The position numbers and the translations under genes were made by a program. Positions 33,521 to 40,539 of a stretch of 64,000 nt of DNA are shown piece by piece. The notes under the pieces were generated by a model that saw only the letters and a list, made by a program, of their open reading frames with translations, was not told the DNA's origin and did no database searches. The DNA is from Bdellovibrio reynosensis (GTDB taxonomy: Bacteria > Bdellovibrionota > Bdellovibrionia > Bdellovibrionales > Bdellovibrionaceae), in assembly GCF_022814725.1 (NCBI RefSeq), contig NZ_CP093442.1, positions 2,604,001 to 2,668,000 of the forward strand. The letters are read 5' to 3'. Numbering within the stretch: the stretch's first letter is position 1; each line of letters starts with the position of its first letter.

Positions 33521-34162
33521 ATGCAAAAACTTTTTATTCGATCTTTAATAGTTCTTTTGGTTAGCGGCGCGGTCCAAGCGCAGGCGTCGGTAAATCTCAG
33601 TGCTGATGCCAACACAGTGTCTGAAAAAGCTCATTCCATCGAATCAGAATACAGCCAAAACATGCGCGATGAGCGTCTTTCGACCTCTTATGCATCTAAT
33701 TTAAAAATGCGTGACCATAGAAAAGTGGGCGCGGGATTCTTTTTCGGCGGTTCCGCTGGAATGGCCGGATTAAACTTGGAACTTAACTTTGAAGATGCTG
33801 ATGGTGTTTTGGCAAGTTTTGGGCAGGGTCCAGGGTATGATGCTTTCCAATTATCATGGAAGCACACATTTGAAGGGGATTATTTATCTCCTTATACAAC
33901 CTTAGGATATTCCCGCTGGTACAATTCTGACGGCGCACGTCTTGATAGTTCCGATATCTTGGACCGCGTTCTAACAACTAAAGAAAAGAAATCCGGTCAG
34001 TTTGGTACGAACTTCATCAATACGACGTTCGGTATTCAATATAACCAGCTTTCTGGCGACTTAGCCGGAATGTCTTTTTATGGTGAGTTAACCGGCATGT
34101 ATGAAGTAAGCAGATCAATGCTTATCCCGAACGGTTCTGTGGGTGCTCTTTATTATTTCTAA
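33521..34162 (+). CDS. Putative outer-membrane beta-barrel protein
   Basis: 213 residues. GGAGG is 7 nt before the ATG at 33521, which starts a signal peptide (MQKLFIRSLIVLLVSGAVQAQA); the earlier TTG at 33509 is discounted. The mature protein has alternating amphipathic strands (AGFFFGGSAGMAGLNLELNFED, LSPYTTLGYSRWYNSD, TTFGIQYNQL) and ends with GSVGALYYF, the C-terminal phenylalanine signature of barrels. It follows the MCE gene by about 19 nt and may be an outer-membrane part or target of the Mla-like system. Confidence 0.7.
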   Translation: MQKLFIRSLIVLLVSGAVQAQASVNLSADANTVSEKAHSIESEYSQNMRDERLSTSYASNLKMRDHRKVGAGFFFGGSAGMAGLNLELNFEDADGVLASFGQGPGYDAFQLSWKHTFEGDYLSPYTTLGYSRWYNSDGARLDSSDILDRVLTTKEKKSGQFGTNFINTTFGIQYNQLSGDLAGMSFYGELTGMYEVSRSMLIPNGSVGALYYF

Positions 34163-34230
34163 ACTTATCTAAAAGCCCAGTGGCATTTATCAATGCGGGT
34201 CGCCGATAAGGGCACATTCGACGCCGTTGT

Positions 34231-34290
34231 CCGGTCTTTCACTTCTCTCCGACGTACCTGACAGGTACGCCTGCGTTTCGCGAAAGATCC
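34231..34290. repeat. GC-rich inverted-repeat intergenic element B
   Basis: Arms GGTCTTTC (34233-34240) and GAAAGATCC (34282-34290) pair with one bulge around a perfect GTACCTG-A-CAGGTAC hairpin (34254-34268). TACGCCTGCG (34266-34275) repeats exactly element A. The structured region may extend to about 34345. No ORF is convincing here. Confidence 0.55.
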
Positions 34291-34372
34291 TCCGCCTTGC
34301 GCCTATACCATTCCCGCCAACCCTAGTTTCCCACCTGTGAAAGTCGCTCAGGGAGCGGGTTTTAGGAATAAA

Positions 34373-34400
34373 AAAACCCCAGAGTTGCCTCTGGGGTTTT
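34373..34400 (-). terminator. Terminator of the lysine-rich small gene
   Basis: A perfect 12-bp stem (34373-34384 with 34389-34400, core CCCCAGAG/CTCTGGGG) has a 4-nt loop. On the minus strand it ends in seven T residues, 29 nt after the stop of the small gene. Confidence 0.93.
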
Positions 34401-34428
34401 CTTTAGAACTAAATTAGTTCCGTAAGAA

Positions 34429-34539
34429 TTACTTCTTAGAAGCTTTTTTAGTAGCTTTCTTTGTAGTTTTCTTAGCGGCTTTTTTAGTAGTTTTCTTAGC
34501 TGCTTTCTTAGTAGCTTTTTTTGCTGCTTTCTTTGCCAT
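34429..34539 (-). CDS. Tiny lysine/alanine-rich (KATKK, histone-H1-like) protein
   Basis: 36 residues: MAKKAAKKATKK then four more AAKKTTKK/ATKK-type units and an ASKK end. The whole protein is a repeat of two lysines and two small residues, like the C-terminal tails of bacterial H1-like proteins (for example Hc1-type and KATKK proteins). A perfect TAGGAGG lies 5 nt before the ATG and a strong terminator follows, so this is a real gene although far below common ORF cut-offs. The overlapping longer frame (34362-34559) is its shadow. Probable nucleic-acid binding by charge. The same style occurs in the bL21 tail at 2522. Confidence 0.8.
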   Translation of the reverse strand: MAKKAAKKATKKAAKKTTKKAAKKTTKKATKKASKK

Positions 34540-34686
34540 GTGCTCCTCCTAGGATGCAAACGTTGTTGTTGTTTCTCTAACTTAAAAACTTTACTTCCTT
34601 AAGTCTTCACAATTTGACCAGCGCGGTCAACAAAAAATTTACCTTGCATATTTTTTGCGAGCGCTAGTTTCCGTGAAGGTGGTTCC

Positions 34687-35424
34687 ATGCTTATCTTTTT
34701 CTCGATTTCGCTGCTCGGATACTCATTAATTGATCGATCTATCACTTCGATCGCGCGAGATTTTGCGTTCTCTCAACAATTGGTTCGATTTCTTTCGATC
34801 TTGAACCTTGTTGTGATCGCTTTAATCACCTTAAGTGGAGTATCCGCACCCTCACTCTGGCTTTTCATCGGCATTCTTTTGATAACTTTAAAGTTTTTTC
34901 CGGATATTTTGCGTTTTTTCTTATTAAGAAGATTGCGAACAGCACTTATTCCACTTCTTGATAGCGTGATACTAAGCTTGCAGACAGGAAAATCTTTCCG
35001 CATTTCTTTGTTAACAGCAATTGAAATTCAAGATGGTTGGATCCGTCATCAGATGATGGAGATGTACGAATCTTTAGCGATGTCGGAAAATGTCATCGCC
35101 GTGAAATCCGCACTGCTCAAGGATTTGCGCCAAGAGTTTTTAGAAATCGATCGATCAGGAACTCGCTGTGTGGAACAAGTTCGCGCACTTCGCAGAGAGC
35201 TTAAGATGCTTGAAGATTTTCGACGTAGGTCCGGACAAGTAACGCAGCAATTGAAGATGCAGGCGATAATTGTCACCGCTCTTTTTCTGGCGCTATTAAC
35301 TTTTGTAATTACGCAATTTGGGTTCCATCAACATCGTGTTTTGATTCTTTTTTCCGCTTTAATCTTTTCAGGTGGGCTTATTTTCATATTTTCTGTGGGT
35401 CGGAGGATGAAATGGAAGGTATAG
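34687..35424 (+). CDS. TadB-like type II/IV secretion inner-membrane protein
   Basis: 245 residues. Two N-terminal hydrophobic helices, a helical cytosolic domain of the T2SF type (IPLLDSVILSLQTGKSFRISLLTAIEIQDGWIRHQM to about 180) and two C-terminal helices. The domain order matches TadB of Flp-pilus systems. The gene overlaps the TadC-like gene by 13 nt. No TadA ATPase or secretin lies in the window, so any Tad machine is spread over the chromosome. There is no strong ribosome binding site. Confidence 0.65.
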   Translation: MLIFFSISLLGYSLIDRSITSIARDFAFSQQLVRFLSILNLVVIALITLSGVSAPSLWLFIGILLITLKFFPDILRFFLLRRLRTALIPLLDSVILSLQTGKSFRISLLTAIEIQDGWIRHQMMEMYESLAMSENVIAVKSALLKDLRQEFLEIDRSGTRCVEQVRALRRELKMLEDFRRRSGQVTQQLKMQAIIVTALFLALLTFVITQFGFHQHRVLILFSALIFSGGLIFIFSVGRRMKWKV

Positions 35425-35849
35425 CACCACCATTACAGCTGTTACTAAGCGTAAAAAGAGCGATTGAAAAGGGTCACTCGGTGAAACAAGGCATTCACAC
35501 GTACTTAAAAAAATCAGAAGGTGAGTTTCCGGAAGTTGTAACGCGCTGGCTGGCGTTATTACAACAGGGGCAAGACCCTAAAATCTGCATTCAAAGCCTG
35601 TCTTCGATCCATCGCCGAACCCTTTTGCAGGTTTTAGAGCGCGGATTAAAAGGTGAATCGATTCACAATATACTTTTGCGGCTTGAAGAAGAGATCATTG
35701 AGGCATGCCATGAGGAGCTAACCAATAAAATTGCCCGCTTGCCATTTATTTTAATGATTCCCCTTTTATTATTTCAATTTCCCGCATTTTTAATGCTCCT
35801 TTTTGGGCCTCTTCTGCAAAATTTTTTTCACTCTTTGGGAGGGGGGTGA
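35412..35849 (+). CDS. TadC-like T2SF-domain protein (short)
   Basis: 145 residues. A helical domain (LLSVKRAIEKGHSVKQGIHTYLKKSEGEFPEVVTRWLALLQQG) followed by a C-terminal hydrophobic hairpin (ARLPFILMIPLLLFQFPAFLMLLFGPLL) corresponds to the last part of a T2SF/TadC protein. Typical TadC proteins are about 300 residues, so it lacks the N-terminal helices. It may pair with the TadB-like product to build one complex. It overlaps the upstream gene by 13 nt. Confidence 0.6.
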   Translation: MEGIAPPLQLLLSVKRAIEKGHSVKQGIHTYLKKSEGEFPEVVTRWLALLQQGQDPKICIQSLSSIHRRTLLQVLERGLKGESIHNILLRLEEEIIEACHEELTNKIARLPFILMIPLLLFQFPAFLMLLFGPLLQNFFHSLGGG

Positions 35850-35876
35850 TAGAGTGGCGGCTGTTGGAGGATAGCT

Positions 35877-36086
35877 ATGGCACAGCCCGATAAAAAGCAG
35901 GAAGCTTTAACAAAACTAGTGGATGAGTTGATGAAAGATCAACCAAGCCGCCAGCTCGTTAAACAACTGACTTCGGAGCTTGGTATCACCTATTCCGTGG
36001 ACCCCTTGACTCAAATGAATACAGTTTTACAGTCCATGAACTCAGTCGTTCTTCGATCCAACAGAAGAAGAGATCTAGAAAGATAG
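35877..36086 (+). CDS. Small protein of unknown function
   Basis: 69 residues, mostly helical and charged, no cysteine, no signal peptide. GGAGG lies 6 nt before the ATG. Ends 6 nt before cystathionine beta-synthase starts, so it is probably co-transcribed with that pair or with the upstream Tad-like genes. No family is recognised. Confidence 0.65.
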   Translation: MAQPDKKQEALTKLVDELMKDQPSRQLVKQLTSELGITYSVDPLTQMNTVLQSMNSVVLRSNRRRDLER

Positions 36087-36092
36087 TTTATC

Positions 36093-37139
36093 ATGTCACA
36101 AATCTACGATTCCATTTTGGAAACTGTCGGAAATACTCCGATGGTGGCGCTTCATAACGTTACTAAAGGTTCAAAACATAAATTCTTTGCGAAAGTGGAG
36201 TATTTTAATCCCGGTGGCAGCATTAAAGACCGCGTTGCTGTGGCAATGATTGAAGAAGCAGAAAAAAGAGGCGATTTAAAACCCGGCGGCACAATCGTTG
36301 AAGCGACATCTGGAAATACCGGTGTAGGTTTAGCTTTAGCAGCGGCTGTAAAAGGTTATAAATGTATCTTTGTAATGCCAGAAAAGATGAGCGAAGAAAA
36401 ACGCGCACTTTTAAGAGCTTACGGCGCTCAAGTGGTCATCACTCCGATGGTTGAACCTGAACACCCCATGAGTCACTATAACGTCTCAAAAAAAATCACT
36501 GAACAAACTCCGGGCGCTTTCTTAGCCAATCAGTTCTTCAATCCTGATAACCCAACTCGTCACTATAAAACAACTGGACCTGAAATCTGGAAACAGATGG
36601 ATGGCAAAATTGATATGCTTGTTGGTGGTGCGGGTACTGGTGGAACTCTTTCAGGCTGTGCGAAATATCTTAAAGAGCAGAATAAAGACGTAAAAGTGAT
36701 CTGTGCAGACCCGATCGGAAGTATTCTTTACGATCTTTTCTATCATAAGAAAATCGTGGATCCTCCAGGCTCTTATAAGGTGGAAGGTATCGGGGAAGAT
36801 ATGCTTCCTGGAAACGTTCATTTAGATATTTATGATGGTTTTGTTCGCGTTGGTGACCCTGAAGCATTCGAAATGACTCGCAGACTTGTTTCTGAAGAGG
36901 GAATTTTGGTGGGTCCTTCAAGTGCTACAGCGTTAGTGGGCGCGATCAAAGCATCTGAAAAGCTAGAAAAACCGTCTAACATCGTAGTTATTTTCGCAGA
37001 TAGCGGTCGTCAGTATCTAAGCAAAGCTTTCAACGATAAATGGATGGTTGAAAACGGTTTACTTAAAGAAGAAGACACAAAAAATGCGTTTAACCGCGTA
37101 GTAACAGCTGACGAAGCTCTTAAAAATTTAAAAAAATAG
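36093..37139 (+). CDS. Cystathionine beta-synthase (PLP-dependent)
   Basis: 348 residues. PLP lysine K45 in NPGGSIKDRV, the phosphate loop EATSGNTGVG and the substrate loop VEGIGEDMLPGNVHL are conserved. The last block and the position next to a cystathionine gamma-lyase favour cystathionine beta-synthase over O-acetylserine sulfhydrylase. No C-terminal CBS domains, so no SAM control. It condenses homocysteine and serine in the first step of reverse transsulfuration. Followed by the lyase after 10 nt. Confidence 0.85.
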   Translation: MSQIYDSILETVGNTPMVALHNVTKGSKHKFFAKVEYFNPGGSIKDRVAVAMIEEAEKRGDLKPGGTIVEATSGNTGVGLALAAAVKGYKCIFVMPEKMSEEKRALLRAYGAQVVITPMVEPEHPMSHYNVSKKITEQTPGAFLANQFFNPDNPTRHYKTTGPEIWKQMDGKIDMLVGGAGTGGTLSGCAKYLKEQNKDVKVICADPIGSILYDLFYHKKIVDPPGSYKVEGIGEDMLPGNVHLDIYDGFVRVGDPEAFEMTRRLVSEEGILVGPSSATALVGAIKASEKLEKPSNIVVIFADSGRQYLSKAFNDKWMVENGLLKEEDTKNAFNRVVTADEALKNLKK

Positions 37140-37149
37140 GTGTTTTTAG

Positions 37150-38313
37150 ATGAAAAAGATGACTGACAACTTAGGTTTCCAAACTCGCGCGATTCATGCG
37201 GGCCAAGCTCCGGATCCTTCAACGGGCGCGATCATGACGCCGCTTTATTTAACTTCGACTTATGTACAGGAATCTCCGGGCGTTCATAAGGGTTGGGAAT
37301 ATTCTCGCACACACAATCCAACTAGAAGAGCTTATGAAAACTGCATGGCAAGTCTTGAAAGCGGTAAGTATGGATTTGCTTTTGCTTCTGGATGCGCGGC
37401 GACGACAACTATTTTGCACCTATTAAAAGGCGGCGATCACGTTGTTGCGATGGATGACATGTACGGCGGTACTTTCCGTTTGTTCGATAAAGTTCTTAAG
37501 CATGACGGGATGGAGTTTTCTTTTGTTGATTTAACTAAAGTAGAAAACTTTGAAAAAGCACTTAAGCCAAATACCAAAATGGTATGGCTTGAAACTCCGA
37601 CGAATCCTACTTTGAAGCTTGTTGATATTAAGAAAATCTCTGAAATTGCTAAGGCTAAAGGCATTATCGTTGCGGTTGATAACACGTTCATGAGTCCTTA
37701 TTTCCAAAGACCTTTGGAATTAGGTGCTGATATCGTGGTTCATTCTGCGACTAAATACATCGGTGGTCATAGTGACGTAGTTGGTGGTGTAGCCGTTACT
37801 TCTCGTGATGATATTGCCGAAAGAATGGCGTTTTTAAGTAACTCGATGGGTGGCATTCAAGGGGCGTTTGATTCTTTCATGTGCTTAAGAAGCTTGAAAA
37901 CTCTTCCTTTACGTATGAAGGCCCATCAGGAAAATGCGATGGCTATCGCGCGTTTCTTGGAATCTCACCCCAAAGTTGAAAAAGTTATCTATCCGGGTCT
38001 TACAAGCCACCCGCAACATGCTTTGGCGAAAGAACAAATGCATGGTTTTGGCGGTATGATCACGTTCTACATCAAAGGTGGAATGGATTCGGCCCGTAAA
38101 TTCCTGGAAAACGTAAATGTTTTCGCCCTGGCAGAAAGCTTAGGCGGGGTTGAAAGCTTGATTGAACATCCAGCGATCATGACGCATGCCTCCGTCCCCC
38201 CGGAAAATCGTAAGGCTTTGGGGATTGATGACTCCCTTATTCGCCTTTCTGTAGGGGTGGAAGATCTAAATGATCTTTTGGCTGACCTAAAATACGCATT
38301 TGATAAAGCCTAA
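37150..38313 (+). CDS. Cystathionine gamma-lyase/synthase (Cys/Met metabolism PLP enzyme)
   Basis: 387 residues. PLP lysine K202 in HSATKYIGGHSD; phosphate contacts in EYSRTHNPTRRAYE and FASGCAATTT. The motif context fits MccB/MetB. With the beta-synthase just upstream it completes conversion of homocysteine to cysteine, so a lyase role is more likely than synthase, but sequence alone does not settle this. The stop codon overlaps the 5' arm of intergenic element C. Confidence 0.9.
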   Translation: MKKMTDNLGFQTRAIHAGQAPDPSTGAIMTPLYLTSTYVQESPGVHKGWEYSRTHNPTRRAYENCMASLESGKYGFAFASGCAATTTILHLLKGGDHVVAMDDMYGGTFRLFDKVLKHDGMEFSFVDLTKVENFEKALKPNTKMVWLETPTNPTLKLVDIKKISEIAKAKGIIVAVDNTFMSPYFQRPLELGADIVVHSATKYIGGHSDVVGGVAVTSRDDIAERMAFLSNSMGGIQGAFDSFMCLRSLKTLPLRMKAHQENAMAIARFLESHPKVEKVIYPGLTSHPQHALAKEQMHGFGGMITFYIKGGMDSARKFLENVNVFALAESLGGVESLIEHPAIMTHASVPPENRKALGIDDSLIRLSVGVEDLNDLLADLKYAFDKA

Positions 38314-38412
38314 CTGCGGCGTCAGCCCAGTTTCTTCCGCGTTGCTCGTCGGCGCGGTACGATGTACAGCTTTCTCCTCGCGCCTTGAATAAACTGGGCT
38401 GCCACCGCAGTT
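38312..38412. repeat. GC-rich inverted-repeat intergenic element C
   Basis: Arms of 22 nt (38312-38333 and 38391-38412) are complementary except for two positions, read AACTGCGG..CAGCCCAGTTT. Inside is a perfect GGCGCG/CGCGCC stem (38351-38356 with 38379-38384) and GTAC/GTAC around GAT (38357-38367). It overlaps the stop of the lyase gene and ends 56 nt before tRNA-Phe. Confidence 0.75.
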
Positions 38413-38468
38413 CTTGTTGACATCAAAGAGGCCAAAAGATACACATTGGTCTCTTTGAACGATCCAGT

Positions 38469-38544
<76 letters not shown>

Positions 38545-38641
38545 TTTTTTCCCTAAAAAAATCCCTACAATTAAATACAGTTCCTACCGCAAACTTGCTT
38601 TATCTTTTGCTTCCTGTTTCTGCGCTATTGATAATCAATTT

Positions 38642-39361
38642 ATGCCTTATATTTTATCGCCGCCGATCACTTCGAAGATGCCTGGTATGTGGATGGAAGG
38701 AACTCCTTATGAAAAAGAGGAACTTTATTCAATCCAACCGGGAAAACTGCCTCCGGTAAATTACGATAAACATATTTTAAAATCCCACAGCTTAACTCAT
38801 GCGGAAGCCCAACTTCATGTTGTGGAAAATGGCCATGGGATTGATCACTACTTTAAAAATCCCGGGTACTATTTCGGGCGAACTATCGTAGTTCGTCTGC
38901 CTGGCAATAACTATAAAGAAGTTGCTACCGGTAACGGTATTTATCACTGGGAAGTTTCTAAGCAAGAATTAGAAGAAAATCTAAATCGAGTGCTAGCGAT
39001 TGTCGGTGGAGAATGCACGAAGCTTATTTTAACTTCGCAGTTCTATCCCTTGAATGAAGAAGGTTTTCACGATCCCAATTATGTTTTAACTCTCTCGGTT
39101 GAAGCAGCTCAGTATCTTATTGGTTTAGAAGGCTTTAATTTGTACGGCACTTCATGGAAGTCATCTGACTTCAAACCAGGCTCACCGGATAGACCGATTC
39201 ATAAAATCCTTTTAGAAAAAGCGGCGATATTTGAACTGTTAGATTTAAAGAATGTACCTGAAGGAGAATACTTCTTCGTGGGTTTTCCGCTGCGAATTCA
39301 GGGCGCCAGCGAATCACCGGCATGCCCCGCTTTATTTACAAAAGAAGAAACTAAGTTCTAG
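38642..39361 (+). CDS. Cyclase-family protein (kynurenine formamidase-like) with altered metal site
   Basis: 239 residues from the ATG at 38642; the frame is open 44 codons further but overlaps the tRNA and lacks homology. The fold of the cyclase family is suggested by THAEAQLHVVENGHGIDHYF (where the family normally has HxGTHxDxPxH), a strongly similar late block PIHKILLEKAAIFELLDLKNVPEG and the C-terminal FPLRIQGASESPACPAL. The metal-binding histidines are only partly kept, so it may not be a formamidase. It lacks a signal peptide. Next to tRNA-Phe, possibly part of an accessory region. Confidence 0.55.
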   Translation: MPYILSPPITSKMPGMWMEGTPYEKEELYSIQPGKLPPVNYDKHILKSHSLTHAEAQLHVVENGHGIDHYFKNPGYYFGRTIVVRLPGNNYKEVATGNGIYHWEVSKQELEENLNRVLAIVGGECTKLILTSQFYPLNEEGFHDPNYVLTLSVEAAQYLIGLEGFNLYGTSWKSSDFKPGSPDRPIHKILLEKAAIFELLDLKNVPEGEYFFVGFPLRIQGASESPACPALFTKEETKF

Positions 39362-39369
39362 TTGAGAAT

Positions 39370-40245
39370 TTATTGAGGGCAGACTTTTTGTCTGACCTCA
39401 GGGCTAAGCTGACGACTGTCTTTATAATGATTTCTTGGAAAGTCTCTAATCTTTTCCATAAAGCTAGAATCCCAGTTGTCATGAATTCTATTTTTTAACC
39501 AATACTGCTGCGCCTGACCTGTTGAATATCCGCAGAACTGCATCAAGACAGCTGCAGAAGCATACCCTGATCGGTGTTCACCACCAGTGCAATGAAGCAT
39601 TATTGGTCCTGGGTCTTTTTGTGAACTAAGGCGCTTGTGAATCAGATCTAAATAAGCGTCAGGACGCGAAAATATAGCGACATCATAATAAAGAGTGTGA
39701 CTGCTGCCATCGGCCTTTTTGCAATGGATGGGCCCGGGTTTTACTTTTGATTTTGTTCCGCGCACGTCAATTGCCTGGGAAAAACCCTCTTTGCAAAGGT
39801 TTTGAAGGGCTTCATAACTGAAAGACTGATAGTCTTCTTTTCCTCCAGAACCACCCCGGTAAATAAATCCTGGAAGTACTTCGCGAACATTGTTCACTCC
39901 AGAAAGTCTTGAAGTCTTAAATGATTTATTTACGCCGGGATTGCCATAGCTTTGCGAGCGTCTTTGCAATGACTCAAAAAAATCACCGCGCGGTTCGGAA
40001 GGAATAGGAGTTTCACCAGTGTCGGCTTCTCTATCGGGGATTTTTATCTCTTCATTTTCTCGGTCGGCGTTGCAATTTGAACAAGGTGGGCTTGCACTTC
40101 GTCTTGAATTTTCTGAAGAGCTTTCATTGGATCTGGAGCTGCGAAATCTATCGCCAGCTCTTTCAATGACTCGTTTAGATTTAGCAAAGCCAGAAAGAAG
40201 TACTAAGGAAAGCACATAGAATAAAAGGACTATCTGTCGAGACAT
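39370..40245 (-). CDS. Secreted tyrosine/dual-specificity phosphatase-like protein
   Basis: 291 residues. Signal peptide (MSRQIVLLFYVLSLVLLSGFA), a basic and serine-rich disordered stretch (25-110, with one CSNC pair), then a phosphatase-like domain. The P-loop is HCTGGEHRSG, a C-x5-R motif, preceded by IDVRGTKSK and a possible general-acid Asp in YYDVAIFSRPD. It would be secreted to periplasm or prey. Its start is 2 nt from the small secreted gene at 40248, which is its upstream partner in an operon. Both leaders end in FAKSK. Confidence 0.7.
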   Translation of the reverse strand: MSRQIVLLFYVLSLVLLSGFAKSKRVIERAGDRFRSSRSNESSSENSRRSASPPCSNCNADRENEEIKIPDREADTGETPIPSEPRGDFFESLQRRSQSYGNPGVNKSFKTSRLSGVNNVREVLPGFIYRGGSGGKEDYQSFSYEALQNLCKEGFSQAIDVRGTKSKVKPGPIHCKKADGSSHTLYYDVAIFSRPDAYLDLIHKRLSSQKDPGPIMLHCTGGEHRSGYASAAVLMQFCGYSTGQAQQYWLKNRIHDNWDSSFMEKIRDFPRNHYKDSRQLSPEVRQKVCPQ

Positions 40246-40247
40246 AG

Positions 40248-40481
40248 TTATTGAACTCCTGGCTGTGTTTCTTCGTCTGTGTGCGGGGCTGGATTTATTT
40301 CTGATGGTAAACGCGTTTTCTTAATTCTTAAGGGACACACGCCACAGCGATTGTTTGTGGTGATGTCGGAACATTCAGTCGCATTGAATCTTTCTTTACT
40401 ATAGTCTTTTGATTTTGCGAAAGACGGAACAACGAAGCATACAATTACAAATGCAGTTAGGCCTATAAGTGAAAGTCTCAT
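40248..40481 (-). CDS. Small secreted cysteine-containing protein
   Basis: 77 residues. Signal peptide (MRLSLIGLTAFVIVCFVVPSFA), then KSKDYSKERFNATECSD and a CGVC pair, ending in charged, proline-rich residues. The start of the mature part (AKSK) and the CxxC with later PSE resemble the N-terminal region of the phosphatase product, so the two may be paralogues by partial duplication. No known family. It precedes the phosphatase by 2 nt. Confidence 0.65.
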   Translation of the reverse strand: MRLSLIGLTAFVIVCFVVPSFAKSKDYSKERFNATECSDITTNNRCGVCPLRIKKTRLPSEINPAPHTDEETQPGVQ

Positions 40482-40539
40482 CTATTGTGTTCCTTGCATC
40501 TTCTTTATAAAATGATGTCAAAGAACACGGCGGAGTAAA

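Noticed and set aside
34362-34559. 65-codon minus-strand ORF over the lysine-rich gene
   Set aside because: It is another frame of the tiny KATKK gene. The real frame has the ribosome binding site and terminator, and this one reads through the terminator.
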